From positions 221,772 to 285,771 of the forward strand of contig PYSS01000020.1 in the NCBI GenBank assembly GCA_003049465.1: a stretch of 64,000 bases of DNA, read 5' to 3'. Below, in pieces: positions 33,934-46,999 of this stretch. How positions within the stretch are numbered: position 1 is the first letter of the stretch; the number at the start of each line of letters is the position of its first letter. The notes under the pieces are model-generated. The model had not been told where the DNA came from, did not search any database, and saw only the letters and a list, made by a program, of their open reading frames with translations. The translations under genes and the position numbers were made by a program. The stretch is from Magnaporthiopsis rhizophila (Eukaryota > Ascomycota > Sordariomycetes > Magnaporthales > Magnaporthaceae).

Positions 33934-36900
33934 ATGGCAACGACACCTGCAAACACCCTCGGGCCGGCCCTGGTCGCCTTTACCGTCGAGGGAGCCTTTC
34001 CGGATGAGCATTTGTCCTCTCTCAGGCTAGCACCCGAGGAGCTCCCTGCCGGGATTAAAGCCCTTGAAGATGCGAAATCGAAGCTCGAGGTTAGTCGTCC
34101 ATGTTGAAAAGAGAAGCGGCGGCAACTGTTCACCCGTGCTCGACCAATGCTAATAACTCGCTTGACCTGCTTAGGATGAAATCCGCACCATCAACCACGA
34201 GACCGCCGACGATGTCAGGACGTGGTATAACAATGCCAAGACCCTCCAGGATGACATCAACCGCTCCAAGCAGATGGCCGCCGACATCCAGAGAGAGGCG
34301 GAGGAGCCCGAGGTCTCGGGCAAGACGGTCGAGGAGGCCGAGGGCAGGGCAGCCTTTCTAGTGCGCGAGCTGAACTACAACGACCAGCTGGTCCAGACCC
34401 TGCGGGCCATCAAGGCTGTCACCGTCGTCCTTGACGAGGTCGAGCAGGCCCGCGCCGAGAGGCGCATCCTGGACGCGCTCCATCTGCTCGAGAGTACGCA
34501 TACATCTCTCCCCTTGCTGGCCGCGCGCACATCACTGACCCCCATCAACAACAGAATCATGGGCAAGCCTGGACGCCCTCTCTATCAACAGCTCATGCAA
34601 AGCTATCAAGCTGCTGAACATGCGCGCCTTTGAGCTCAAGTCGGATGTGCACGAGGTCTTTGACCACGTCTGGAGTGCGCTTGTTCACCTCGACGCCGAG
34701 AAATCCGAGTTCTCGGTTCAGCAGACCCGCCCAGGTAGCCAACATGACTGCTCCATTCGATATTTGCCCCGTCCGCTGACACTTGTATTCTCTGGTCTAG
34801 GCGAGCCCATGAGCCTGCCTGATGCTGTGGTTGGCCTCAAGGCGTACAAGGAGGTCGACCGGCGCATGTCTGATACTTGGCATGCCCTGGACGAGGCCAT
34901 TGTCGGCCCGAGGATGGACCTGCGGAGCTCTTCTCCCCTGCCTGGGATTCAAGTTCAAGATGTGGGCTATCTACCGATCCAGCTCGTTGTGTCTGTAAAT
35001 CCAAACAACGTTGGTGCTGACCAGCCTTGTAGCAATGTTTACGAGCCACAGGAGAGTCTGAGAGGACTGTCGAGGCGCTGTTTGCAGATCTCGTCCAGAT
35101 CTTCAAGTTCCTCGTGGCTGCATTCCCTCCCGAGCTTGTGCAGGTCCTGTCAACGGTCATGGTGCCCGAGATTAGTAACAGGATCATAAACTTGTGGCTC
35201 AGCGCGGCGGTCCCGGCGTCCCTGAAGGACATGGACGAATTCCAAGCCGTGATAGAGTCCTCCAGGGGGTTTTGCGCCCAGGTGACGAGCTTGGGCTTCT
35301 CGGGACTCGACGATTTGCAGGAATGGGTCGAGAGCGCGCCCAAAGTCTGGCTCTCCAAATGCCGCGAGGCGGCGCTAGACACCATTCGCGCAAAACTATC
35401 ACAAGGTAGGCTCCACGGCTCGCTAGTGGCCCATTGTGAAGAAAAGGAAGAAATTATACTGATTCGCCTCTCGCAGGACTGGGAGCGCCCAAGAAAGTGG
35501 AAAAGATAGAAACGCAGGTTGTTTCCCGATCCGAAGGCAAAGAACTCGCTGCAAACGGCCCGTCGGCTGCTGCGGCCGCCGACGATCACGGATGGGACTC
35601 TGCCTGGTCAGACGCAGACGCCGAGCAGCAAGAGGGCGTTGTAGAGACCAAGAAACCCACAGAGCCCGCCCCGGAAGTCGGTGATGATGATGTTGACGCC
35701 TGGGGCGCCTGGGGTGCTGACGAAGAGGCCACGGACGAGGCCAAGGCTGAGGGCGGCAAATCTGATGTCAAAAATGACTCCAAGGAGGACGCAAAAGAAG
35801 CGAAAGTGGACAGCAAGAGCGACAATGAAGACGAAGGCGACGCGGCAGATGCCTGGGGCTGGGGCGAGGACGATGCCCATGAGGAGGTCGAGCCTGCAGC
35901 AGTTCCCGAACCGCAACCTGCGCCCAAACCTCGCGCCGACCACAAGGTGAACGCGGGGCCCAGAGAGCTGACTTTGAGGGAGACGTACAATATCACTTCG
36001 ATGCCGGATCCTGTGCTCTCCTTGATATACTCCATACTGGAGGATGGCGCTGCACTTACGCAGACAAGGTACGTCAAGAACCGAGATCCAAGTGCCTCTG
36101 GTATTTCTGAGCTGACATTGCCAACAGCCACGAGAGTAACCCCGTCGCCGCTGCTGCCGCGGGCCTTTTCAGTGTTCCGACGCTGGTCTTGGCCATGTTT
36201 AGGGCGGTATCGCCGTACTATTATTCGGCAGGCCTAGGCGGCAACATGTACGTCCAATACTCACTGATGAAACTCACCCGATGCCACTCGCCCTGATGTT
36301 CTGACACTTTGCCTCGCCGCAGGTATCTCTACAACGATGCCACGTACTTGGCAGGGAAGCTTGCCGACTATGCATCGGCATGGAAGACCCGAGAGGACTT
36401 GACAATCCGGGCCAGGAACATGTTGCGAGTAGACAACGACGTCAAAGCACTACAGGCCTTTGCAAACCGTGCCTACAGTAACGAAATGACCACGCAGAAG
36501 ACCATCGTCAGGGATCTTTTGGGAGGTGAGCAGCCGTTCTCGGCAGTCCAGGGTGACCTCAAGTGCCCTACCCAGTGCTGACTAGTTACTCTGGCGCAGG
36601 GGAGCAAAGCGTGATGCAACAGAGCTTCATGGAGTCGGCCGTGGCGCAGGTACGGTCGGTCTCGGCGGCCTGGGACGGGATTCTCACCAAGTCGGCATGG
36701 TTCCAGGCGGTGGGATCTCTGGTCGACGCCGTGGCGACCAAGGTCATAGCAGACGTCATGGAGATGCCCTCGATCGGGCAGGACGAGGCCTACAACATCG
36801 CAAACATGATTGCAAGCATCACCGAGCTTGACGATCTCTTCCCACCAACCCGCATAGGAAACGAACAAATCCCGTCGACAAGCCAGTATGTGCCCTCGTG

Positions 36901-37099
36901 GCTGCGGCTCAAGTACCTCTCCGAGGTTCTGCAGTCGAACCTCCGCGAGGTTCGCTACCTGTGGATTGAGAGCGAGCTCAGCCTCTACTTTACGCTCGAG
37001 GAGACGTTGGATCTCATCAACGCCAGTTTTGAGGACAACGCGAGAACAAGAGAGATCATACGCGAACTCAAGGCCAATCCGCAACCTATACAGACGTAG
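33934..37099 (+). CDS. ZW10: ZW10/Dsl1-family vesicle tether subunit
   Basis: Nine exons: 33934-34089, 34175-34493, 34555-34734, 34801-34961, 35033-35405, 35477-36068, 36128-36247, 36323-36525 and 36600-37099, 867 residues. In fungi this family acts mainly in the Dsl1/NRZ complex tethering Golgi-derived COPI vesicles to the ER; in animals ZW10 also serves the RZZ kinetochore complex. The N-terminal part is a predicted coiled coil ('IKALEDAKSKLEDEIRTINHE'), followed by the ZW10 helical core ('RAAFLVRELNYNDQLVQTLR', 'RAFELKSDVHEVFDHVW'). Exon 6 encodes an acidic insert (about 430-540) with tryptophans W436, W440, W472, W475, W523 and W525, resembling the COPI-binding lasso of yeast Dsl1. The C-terminal core resumes with 'YLYNDATYLAGKLADY' and ends 'AKANPQPIQT'-like. 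The junction between exons 4 and 5 uses a weak donor (GTGGGC) and is the least certain one. Confidence 0.88.
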
Positions 37100-40000
37100 G
37101 GCTGGGACACGATGTTTAGCGTAATCATAGTGCTTCTTGTCCGTCATTGAAAAGCGACCGATCTAGACGGGCTCAACTAAGCGAATGATGATTCATAGAC
37201 GGACAGACACATGCCATCCGACGAGAAGACGACGTACTCGACTATGCTCTGGTACGCCCTGGACACAAGAGCCAGATCCTGTGGGCGCGAGCTTCCTATG
37301 TGCTACGCGAGTGATGGAAACGGTTGGACAGACAACGAAGTCGGCCGTCGGGCCAGACATGCGGAACCTCAGGCCAGATCTGGGTGAATGGCATCATGCT
37401 CTCGCGGTGGTGGTGGCCACCGCTATTTCCGCGCTTTGCCTGCCGCCGTCCGCTCCTTGTGTGTGTGTCACCGTCAGAATTGGAGGGGTTACAAATTCGC
37501 CGGGCGACGCCACCGTTCCACGCGCTGCACGCATTGCACCACCGCAAGATTGTACCAGACGAAGAAGGCCGCTGCGTGTGGGGCGAGACGACGGCACATG
37601 AGGGAGACGACGGGCGTGAGCAGAGCGTCACGGATCATGGGCTTGTTCTGAGCCGGGGACACACACATACACACATAAGGCGGATATCGCATGATCTTGA
37701 TCTCCCACCAACGTTACACCAAAACGCCGCCTTCTTCCTTCCCTTTCTTTTTATTGGGAAGGCGGGGGCAGGCATCATCGGAATGGCACGCGAGGTTTTA
37801 GTCGGGTCTGAGGAAAGTCGGAGGGTGGTGTCACGACAGCGGCTTGGTGTTGCACATGGCCTGCCTGCCTGATCGAAGTACGACATAACAAATTTCAGAT
37901 AAAATCAGAAGATATTTTCCCGCACGCACATACCCGCCAGCAAACGACTGTCTTGGGTAGGGGCGTGTCCGCAATAGCGGTGGGTGGCACGGCGCGCGAA
38001 CCACGGCCGGTTGCCTCTGCTGCCGTGTTGCCCTCCCGTCGCGTCTAGTGCCCAGCCACGCTGCTGCTGCTGTCCCCCGGGGTACGTTATCCGTTTGATC
38101 TGGGTATCTACCCGTACCGGCACACTCCCTCACTCTGCGCCATCGATCCACACCCGGCGGCCGGCTAGATACCTTGTGCTGTTGGTGTCCCCTGTGTCAC
38201 TATGTACGCCTCGTTGCCGCCCTAGACCGTTTCAAGCTCTTGCTTTTCTTACTCCCCTATGGCTTTCTTTCTTGCTTTGTTCGCCTTGCTTTTTTTTCCT
38301 TTCCGCATTGTATTTGTGTCACCCAGGCACTGGCCCAACGATATAGCTGACTGGAGCTACTGCGGTGCGATGATGATATTTCGGCCCACACCAAAAGCAA
38401 AAAAAAGACAAGTCCTTGGTGACACGATGTAACGACGGGGCGTCTCGGCCTAGTTTCTTGCCGTTTAGTTTTTTGCGGCCCATTCGTTCTTTTTTTCGAG
38501 ATGAGGAGCGGCATCGTCTTGGCTGGAGGAGCCCAGAAAGCAAAAGAGTCGATACAGCAGCGACGTCACACCGCCGCCCAGACATTTAGGAAAAAGTCCC
38601 GCACCGATGCTGCAAAGAAGAACTCTCTTGCCAAATCGCCCGCCCCATCTGCTGTTCCTCCGTATGTCATGTCTCTCTTTCTCCACCCTCTGCGGCCCGT
38701 CCTGGCTGGGGAAACGAACCAACAAATCGGGCATTCACAGGGAGCTTTTTGAACCAAATCGGATATGGTGGAGCACGGTAGGTAGGTATGCAGAGACAAC
38801 GATACGGCGGGCGGCAGGCAGGGATGTAAAAGGATGGCCCCGCCGGCAGGCAGCCCGTAATGGACGAGATACCCGAGGGGACAGTTGGCATATGCACCAA
38901 ACAAGGTTGACTGGGGAGGGGGTTTAGCCCTGCGAGCAAGAACGACAGGTGGAAAAGAAGGCGGCGGCGCTGCATGATGGGCGCCTTTTCGTCCCACTCC
39001 AAACCTAGCTAACATCCGTTCTCTTTCCCATCTCCGCCCCTCCCCTCTCCACTCCCGATAACCGAGAGAGGAGAAAATGTGATATGTCCGCGGCCGCCGT
39101 GGACTTGTGGAGCAGGAGAGTGGAGGAGTGCGCCGATCTTTCTTTGCTGTGGACAGAAAACAGAAAACCCACCACACGAGGCTTACTAGTAGTTACACGG
39201 TGCTTGCGGAAGAAAGTGGTTGATAGGATCGTGATCTAACACACGTAACTAGGTATACTAATATCCCCGTGTTTGGGTGAATAGAGAGAGCATGTCAGTC
39301 CCGCGGGTAGACACGCCCAGCCATACAAACACATGCCATACGGCTCCTCCGTGCGTCCCGGGAAGAGGGGCAGGCAGGAGACAAGAGTCAGGTCCAGCAG
39401 AATGTCTTTTCTTTTCACTGGCCAGACGCGGGCTGGCTCAGCAGCAAGACCACTTGGATAGAACCCCAAAGCTGGCCTTGCTTGAACCAGCTGCTGTATG
39501 CAGGTTGAATTCCTCTTTTTTTTTCCCCTTCTGCCCTCCCCACCTTTGCTTCTACTACTCTAACCTTGTTATCCTTTGACGGTAACGATAAATAAGGCCA
39601 CGGTATGCAGCAGTTCCTCACGGACCCGCCGCAGACGGACAGGTAGCATGGGGGCCGTATGTAGGTGTAGGTATACCGATTCATCGTGCCCTGCCTGCTT
39701 TCTCCTTTGGGGTATAGGGCAATAAAAAAAAGCAATGCACCGGGCAGCAGCGACGTCGGTCGGGCATGCACATTGTGGCCCCTATGGATGTATTACAAAG
39801 GGAAAGAAGGAAAGATGTGTGGAGGCCGGGCCGACGTTTTGATCGGGTAGATACAGACTGGGCCGAGTTACCATCTGCAGCTAGCCGTGGACGACGCCCG
39901 CCCGGGCATTACGACAAGGACAAGGGGTAAAAAAAAAATAAAAATAAAAAAAATAAAAAAAGTAAAAAGTAAAAGGGGCGGGGCGGCCGGCCGACTGACT

Positions 40001-40761
40001 CCGGATCGCCTCATTCAGCATCACACTTCGACAGGAAAACAAGGCGATCAAGGTCCGCGAACCAACCCAGCCAGCCCAGCCAGCCCACTTTCTCAGGCTC
40101 AGGCAGCCCGTTTTGGCCGACGCCGATGGAGGATCCTTAATTTCTCTTCTCTCTCTCCCTTTCCCCAGTCTGGCGTCCACTCCATAGGGCTGTACGACAC
40201 GACGACAACCCCGTATCCATCTATCTGTGCCCGTAACGGCAAACAACGAAACAAAAACTCAGCCCCGGCCCGCATCCGCAACCCACACAGACGTGGCGGG
40301 CGATGGGTTGTTGAGTCGAGGACTTGTCCATCCATGTCCTCGGCAACGAAAAAAAAAAGCCATGGATGTTTTCCGCCCTATGGGTGGGGATCCGCCAAAC
40401 TCTCAACCCACGGCACATGGGAACGGCGGCGACAAACCCAGCCCTTTTTTTTTCTTCCCCGGCAGCCTGCCTGCCACTTTACGGGAAATAAAAATAAATT
40501 AGCGAAACTATAGCGTGAAGCGAAGGCGAGGGGAGACGGTGGCAAACACTATAGAGATTATGTCCCTGGTACTGGCCCTGTTTCGCCCTCGGAGCCCACG
40601 GCGTAACTGCTGGATCGTTTAAACGGTCACTCACGCCTAAGCTACCTCTGTAAAGCGTCACAGAATCCTCGTGATGCCAGGGTTCGGAGTTTCTCAACAC
40701 GGAAATTGGCCACGCATTCACGCAAAGGAGCAGTAAAAAACAAAACAAAAACGAAAAAAAA
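37100..40761. other. Gene-poor interval, left part
   Basis: About 3.7 kb from the ZW10 stop to the 5S rRNA gene. No protein gene is supported: open frames are short, overlap in all frames, and have repeat-like or homopolymer-dominated translations. It holds several purine/pyrimidine tracts, YAGG motifs (38780) and a (CAGCC)-rich minisatellite near 40070-40090. Confidence 0.6.
40754..40761 (-). terminator. Pol III T-run terminator of the 5S gene
   Basis: Eight A on the + strand, i.e. T8 on the transcribed strand, directly follow the 5S 3' end. This is the standard RNA polymerase III stop signal. Confidence 0.85.
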
Positions 40762-40880
40762 ACATACAACACCGAGGATTCCCCAGTGGTCACCCACCTG
40801 AGTACTAGTTCGGCCCTCACTGGTTTGACTAGGGGAGAGCGGACGGGATCCCGTATATTCCAGTGGGTATGGTCGTATGT
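40762..40880 (-). rRNA. 5S ribosomal RNA gene (dispersed)
   Basis: A 119-nt sequence on the minus strand beginning ACATACGACCATACCCACTG at 40880 and ending GGTGTTGTATGT at 40762. The two ends pair (ACATAC with GTATGT), the conserved CGGGATCCCGTCCGCTCTCC segment and the GTGGGTGACCAC block of the internal promoter are intact, and a run of eight or more T follows on the transcribed strand (40754-40761), serving as an RNA polymerase III terminator. It matches, from memory, the dispersed single-copy 5S genes of Neurospora and other Pezizomycotina, which are not linked to the 18S-28S repeat. I see no internal break that would make it a pseudogene. Confidence 0.93.
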
Positions 40881-41491
40881 GGCAGCTCAGAGGCAGCTGG
40901 AGGGTTATGTTTGTATCCTCGCGCATAATCATCAACCTGGATGCCCCCAGCCCCTTGAACGGGCCCTATAGAGAATCTAGAGAAACAAAAATGGAAAGGA
41001 AAAAAAGAACACGGAAAACGACGTGAAGACTTCACGGCTAGGCTGTATATGTATAATCTGTGGAAATCATTGCGGGCGGATTCGAATCGCGTTTGCTTCC
41101 TTTGCAGGGTGGCTTGGTTCCTGATAAAGCTGAGAAACCAAAAAGGGGGTGGCGAATAAACAGATTTTTTTTTATTAGCCACGACAATAACAGACACATC
41201 TGGAATTCCTTCCCGTGGGACAAACATTCCACCCTGGAAACGCAATTTCAGACAACAGGACCCTTCCTCTATCTGCCCATCATACCTATTCGGGAAATTA
41301 GGGACTGTTGCATATTCTCAACGCAGACATGTGGTGCTCCGATACGAGACACACCCTGTTGCACCACCAAGACACGACCGACCCCGAGGGCCATGACAAA
41401 CAACACAAACTTGTTTTCTGTCTTGAAAGCCACAAACATGGGTAGGCGGTATCAGTCGCGTCACGATGGCCGATGGCTCTGACGTGGCACG

Positions 41492-41526
41492 TCTCCTCCT
41501 CCTCCTCATCATCATCATCATCATCA
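41492..41526 (+). repeat. (CTC)n(ATC)n microsatellite
   Basis: Trinucleotide tract of about four to five CTC followed by seven ATC units in the gene-poor interval. Confidence 0.9.
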
Positions 41527-44500
41527 CGCTCACCAAAAAGAAACTTTCTTAAAATATACATGACATCCTTGGGGCTCCGCATCTTACACGGAGACCCAGA
41601 TGGAAGAATGCGATCACTCGCTCTCGCCTTCGGAACAGTTGCCCACAACTGATCAAGGCAGCCGAGGCAGGCCGCGAGTGGCAATAGTCCGCGAGCAAGG
41701 CAGGTAGGCGCATATGCACTGTCATAGGGTTGTGCAGCCTTGCGTGATCCAAACAGGAAAAGGCTGGACTGCGAGGCGGATACCCGCTAATGCACCCACC
41801 GGCACAAGGACGGATCTGGTAGCCGTGTTTTGTGAGACACTGGCCCAGTTCTCGTGTCCGTTGTCCGCCTTCGACCTCGCAGAGCTATTGTTCATCTGCT
41901 TAGGAACAAGGCGGGCGTTGGAGTGGGTGGGTAGATCATATGGTCCGACAGCGCAGGAGGATTTCGACTGTTCCATGGCTCCTTGAGCCCGAACAGAGGA
42001 CAGAGCATCGCGAGGTGACATATCACATTGGTAATTTTAGAGACCCGAGCTGGCCTGACACCTCTTCGGGCTTACCTTACCGCATGAGGCTGAGAGGGAG
42101 GGGAGGGGCGGCACGCGTTAGTAATCTGGACGTGTTCTGTCGAGGACATGCGGTCTCGGGGCACAGAAATCCCTCATGTGACCTAGCACACCGCGCGGTC
42201 ACGCCACAGCGGAAGCGTGGGACGGCCGTGGGCTGCCGCAAGACGTGAAAGCCAGCCGGTCCGACACCAAGACGTGCAACAAGAGGGAGTGCCACTCCTG
42301 CTGCTGCCTTCTTGGTCAGACGTGATGCGACGTGGCAAAGAGCAGCTAACCAGAGACGAGTTGCATGCGAGAGAGCCCACCAGCGCCAAACGAGGAATGG
42401 CCGTTGACGACTAGTCATGTCGCACAAGCTTGGACGAATGGGGGGCCGGCTGATATCGAGGTCGAGGAACGCGGCCTGCCGAGGCAACGCGACGCAAAGC
42501 GGCCTCCGAGGACCGAAGATGCGATGCCATTCTCGGTGGCTTGCAGACTGGCCGCCCCCTACTCCTCACCTTGGCTGGGGAGGGGAGGCAGCAAAAAAAG
42601 GCCGAAAAGGCCGCAATCAGGGCGTGCCGGTTGGCTGCATGCAACGCACATCATACATACATGGTTATAAAGGAGGAGGTGTGTGACAGAGAATCCTGCA
42701 GCCTCGCTGAGAGAAGGAGGAATCGGCGTTATTCATCGAATCAGAGACGAAGCCGAGTCCGGCGGGGACAAGTCAAGCATAGACGAGCTGTGGCCGAAGC
42801 CGAGACGAGGTGGTGGTGGTGGATGCTGCTGCTTGCAGGCCCCGAAGAGTCGCGTCGCTTTTCTGCACTTCGATAGAGGCTGCGCATCTCTTGCAGCGCC
42901 GTGTAACACGAAACGCAGAGGACAGGTGAAGAGAGAGGTGGTGAGAAAAAAGGACGCACACCAGACGAAAGCGGAGGCTTCTCCGGCGTTCTTACCGGTT
43001 GTACGGCGGGAGATGCCGCCGATGAGAACGAGAGCCTAGGGGAAAAAGAGGGAGGCCGGCGAGTGATTGTGCTGACCCCGAGTGCCTGACCCAGAAAGCT
43101 GGCTGGCAGCGATATGGCTTTGCGGCCAACTCCACCTCCCACCTGGCAACCCTCCATCCTGGTCGCTCTCTGCAGGCTGATGCAACAGTGGAGGACCAGG
43201 AGGGAGGGGGGAAATGTGACAGGTCACAGTCGCCGTCGAAATAAATCTGACAGGCGCGGGCCGGGGTGATTGGTGTTTGGCCATGTATGCCGAAGGCCCC
43301 AAACGGAAGTGTGGAGAGATGGATGGCATGCCGGATGCGGCGGAGCCGGTGCCCTCGGAGCCGGCGGTAATGTATCTTCCTTCGCCCGCCTGGCCTGCTG
43401 CTGCTGTCGCGATGGCGTGCTGGGCTGGAATAAGGCGGGGGGAAGGAAACGAGTGGGAGAAAGAGCGAGCAATAGGATGTGCAGGCACGTCTGCACAAGA
43501 GAGCCGAAGCGGGAAGATTGTCGTCATTGGCATACGTGGTTCGCCTCGCGTAATAAGCCAAGCTGCAGGCGGCCAACAGAGGAAGGAAGCCGTCGCTAGC
43601 TTCGTCTCGCTCTCTCCCTCGCTCTCTCTGGCTCTCCTGGGTGCCGTCTCGAGGCGCAAACGCGGCACTCCCGGCGACGAGTGAGAGGACGGGGAGGGGT
43701 TCAGACAAAAAGGTGCGCAGTTGCGACGTCGAGGTGGGACTCGACCACAGATTATGGACGCTTGCTGACGGGCGGTCCAACGTGTCGTATAACGACTGAT
43801 CAGGTGCTTTTTGGCCGACTGTTACTGCTCTTCTAGCTGCTTGTGGTGCTGGCGTGAGGAAAATCATAAATGGCGGATGGCGGCGGGGAAAGGGGTGGGG
43901 CTGTCAAACGCATCCCAATGGAGGAATTCTTACGTCGTGTCTTCTCATCAAAGCAGCACCTCGACTTCCCAGATCAGGTCAGGCCAGTGGAGGCCAATTC
44001 CAGTGCTGGTGCTGGTGCTGGCGACACGCAGTCTCCGTCTAAGTCCTAGCTCACGCAAGTCGCCAGATGTACCGGTTCATTTCGCGACATCAACCTGGTC
44101 GATATGGCCGGGAAGCCGGTCAGACGGATGGGACGGATGGGTGTGGGTGGGTTTCTGGGAGCGAGGCAAGAGATCGTGCGTTGTCTTTCTGGGCTTGTCG
44201 ATCGACTGCCCCTGTCACCTTGTTGCTTGCCTTTTTTTTTCTATCGTGTGAGTGGAGCACCGCCGGTCCACCACTCCTGCCGTATCCATCATCGATCCTT
44301 CCTGCCTGCATTTTTCAAGGTAATGTATCACTGGTACACGGTACTAACTGCTGTGGCTGTTGATGGTTTTGGCACGATTTCGCCGATCCTTTCTTACTGG
44401 CTCGCCTCGGCGTAGGCTGGGCATCTCGTCGACGACCAAAGGCCCGCATGCGACCTGCAGGCAGCAAGGGAGCAATAGCAGGGCTGTCGAGCTCTGGCTC

Positions 44501-45962
44501 CGGTTCCTCGCCGCCATGGTCAAGCCATCGGTCAGCAATTGGGGAGAAGGACCGACTGACTGCGCGAGCCGGCAGGCAGGGCTGCCTTCTTTAGGTTTCG
44601 GTTACCTAGGTACCCAGCTGCACACTGCACACTGGCAAAACTGCATTTCTCGTCTCATCCACCAGCCAGTCTCGAGCTGGGCGGGCAGCCACCAGAACTG
44701 CGGATGCGGAGGTGGGGATAGAATCCCCCCCAAAAAAAAAAGGAGGGAGGGGTGGGCTTGCCGGAAACGGGAGTCGGAAAAGGCTCTGGGGATTTCTAGA
44801 AAAGCTGCGCCGATGGAACCGAGACTGGGGCCGCTGTGCCCGGACCCCCTCCCAGACAGCCCTGACACGCACTCCATCGCTTGTCGGCCACAGTCAGCCG
44901 TGGCTCCTCAGAGAGTAGTGGTACTGTTATTTTTGTTATTTTCCGGGAACTAAGGTCGGGAACTGCCCGTCTCCCAGAGCCGGGATACGAACGAGCTCGG
45001 ACCGACAGCTTTCCCCGGCTGCGTCGAGGTTTTGCAACTGCAGCAGCCATTCATCCATCACTGGCCGCCTCCTCTCGCTCTTCCCTCCGACGGCCCGCAG
45101 CCGCCGTCTCACTCTGCCGCCAACAGCTCCTGGACACGTTCCTACTGATCGACTCTGCCCTACCTATCACCACCGACATGCCGAGCATGCAGCGCGCGCT
45201 GAAGCCGTGCAAGCGGTAGGTAGGCACCTAGGTAGGTGGTAGGCACAAGGCCGTCGTCGCATCAGATGCGACGTCCGGTCTCGTCGCCTCCAACGAGCTT
45301 CCCGGCCCGCCATGCGGAATTTACCATGCCGTCCTGATTGGATCCTCTGTCGGGGGGGATCCGACGCCTTTTCAAGATTTTCGCCCAAGCCCAAAGGAAC
45401 CTGCATCTTCGAGTCTGCACCTCGTGATCCCTTCAAGAGACGCCCCTTCTCTCCTGCCTGGGTAGCTCCGTTACTGCCCGTCGCCCAGTCGGGTATCGAA
45501 GAGGAGAGAAAATTATAGGGTGCCTGCTGTTGCTGCAACTGCAACAGCGGCTGACGAGAACGGCATATCTTGAGATGGGTTGCGGTCCTGCGCCAGCCGG
45601 CCACAGACGGCCACCATTTTCGGGCCACCCCTCTTCAAACCCCATCCTTCCAGCCAGCCGTCGATCGTGCCAGTTGGCAATAGGTGGCGCCCGCGTCGCG
45701 GCTATATTGTGGCCCCCATGCTCTGATAATGCGTCTCCGGGCGAGGGATGCCTCTCCACATCCATGCTTCTGCATCGTCCCCCTCCGATCGACGACACAG
45801 AGACGCGCATTTCTCTGTACACCCACGCAAAACAAGGCGAGCCGCATTCCTAAAGCACCTACCAAAGTGGTCCCCACACGAGGTATTTGCATTCTTGTCC
45901 GTTCGTTGGCCATCTGTCTGCCGCTATATACGCGTGCGTGCCCGCCCACCTCCTCCGCCCAT

Positions 45963-45986
45963 CACCACCACCACCACCACCACCAC
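45963..45986 (+). repeat. (CAC)8 microsatellite
   Basis: Eight CAC units in non-coding sequence. Confidence 0.9.
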
Positions 45987-46593
45987 GCCCCGTATATCTG
46001 TCCTGCGCGATGCGCACATCGCTGCAACGCCGCGTCCCATCTGCAATGCACCATCACCGGTCCGCCCCTCAGCTGGTCGCGCTCGCTCGGCGTCTACGGC
46101 GGCTGTCAAAGGATGCCAAAGGATTGGCACAGGGTTGGGATCCCACCTCATGCAAGCGTATGGGTCACCGTGGGTTCATGTTTCTCCAGTTGAGGTTACA
46201 TAAAGCCCGCAAGCCAAGCCAAGCCGATAGCAGCAGCGAGCCATCTCATAGGTACCCCTACGTAGCGGAGTGGGTTGAGGGATAAAAAGATGCACAATCG
46301 GACAAGACATCCGCGCAGTGATAAGTACGGCATGTACAGTATAGGAAATGCCGAGCCGGAGGAATGAAGCTATCCCCTGAGCAGATCAAGATCGTGTTTG
46401 TTCGCTTACCTGCTTGGTCAGCTGTCCAAGCAGACGGTACCCTGTATCATGGCAGCATCGGCATAAACTGCGGTGATGACTGCCGCATTTATTGTTTCTT
46501 TGTCATCGTTACTTATGTACTTGCAGGAAAGAGCAATATTAGCCAGCCCCGTAGAACCGGCCGGAAATCTTCAGATCTGGCGAAAAAGAGTTG

Positions 46594-46617
46594 AAAAAAA
46601 AAAAAAAAAAAAAAAAA
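46594..46617 (+). repeat. A-run (24 bases)
   Basis: 24 A on the + strand. A 17-base T-run lies about 365 bp downstream at 46983-46999, but the sequence flanking the two runs is not complementary. Confidence 0.95.
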
Positions 46618-46982
46618 GGCCCAACAAACCCCTGGCATGCAGCCGAAGAAAATGCCCTTTGGTCGTTTCAATGCACGAGACCTCGTATTCAAACCCCAGT
46701 CAAGCAGACCTCGGGACCACGTCCGGGCATTGGGACAGAGACAGCAAACCAACAGGAGAGCGGGGTTGTGCTCGGAGAGGATGCCCCGGTTTTGCCGAGG
46801 TTCTTTCAATAGGAAGAAAGAAGCAAAAAAAAATTGCCCCGCGCGTCCTCACCGGTTTCGTTGAGACTGAGGGTGTCGTGAGATGCAACTAGAGCGACCT
46901 AGCACTAGTAGGTGTAGGCTAGACAACTAGGACACGGGGGAGAGAGGGGCACGTATAAGCTGCAGGAAGGTTCGGTTGCCTC

Positions 46983-46999
46983 TTTTTTTTTTTTTTTTT
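46983..46999 (+). repeat. T-run (17 bases)
   Basis: 17 T on the + strand, in non-coding sequence. Confidence 0.95.

Noticed and set aside
41070..41100. tRNA B-box-like GATTCGAATC
   Set aside because: The flanks do not form a T arm or acceptor stem, and no A box lies at the right distance.
42992..43867. 291-residue minus-strand open frame
   Set aside because: No domain, no splice-consistent neighbours, and a composition unlike that of the genes in this window.
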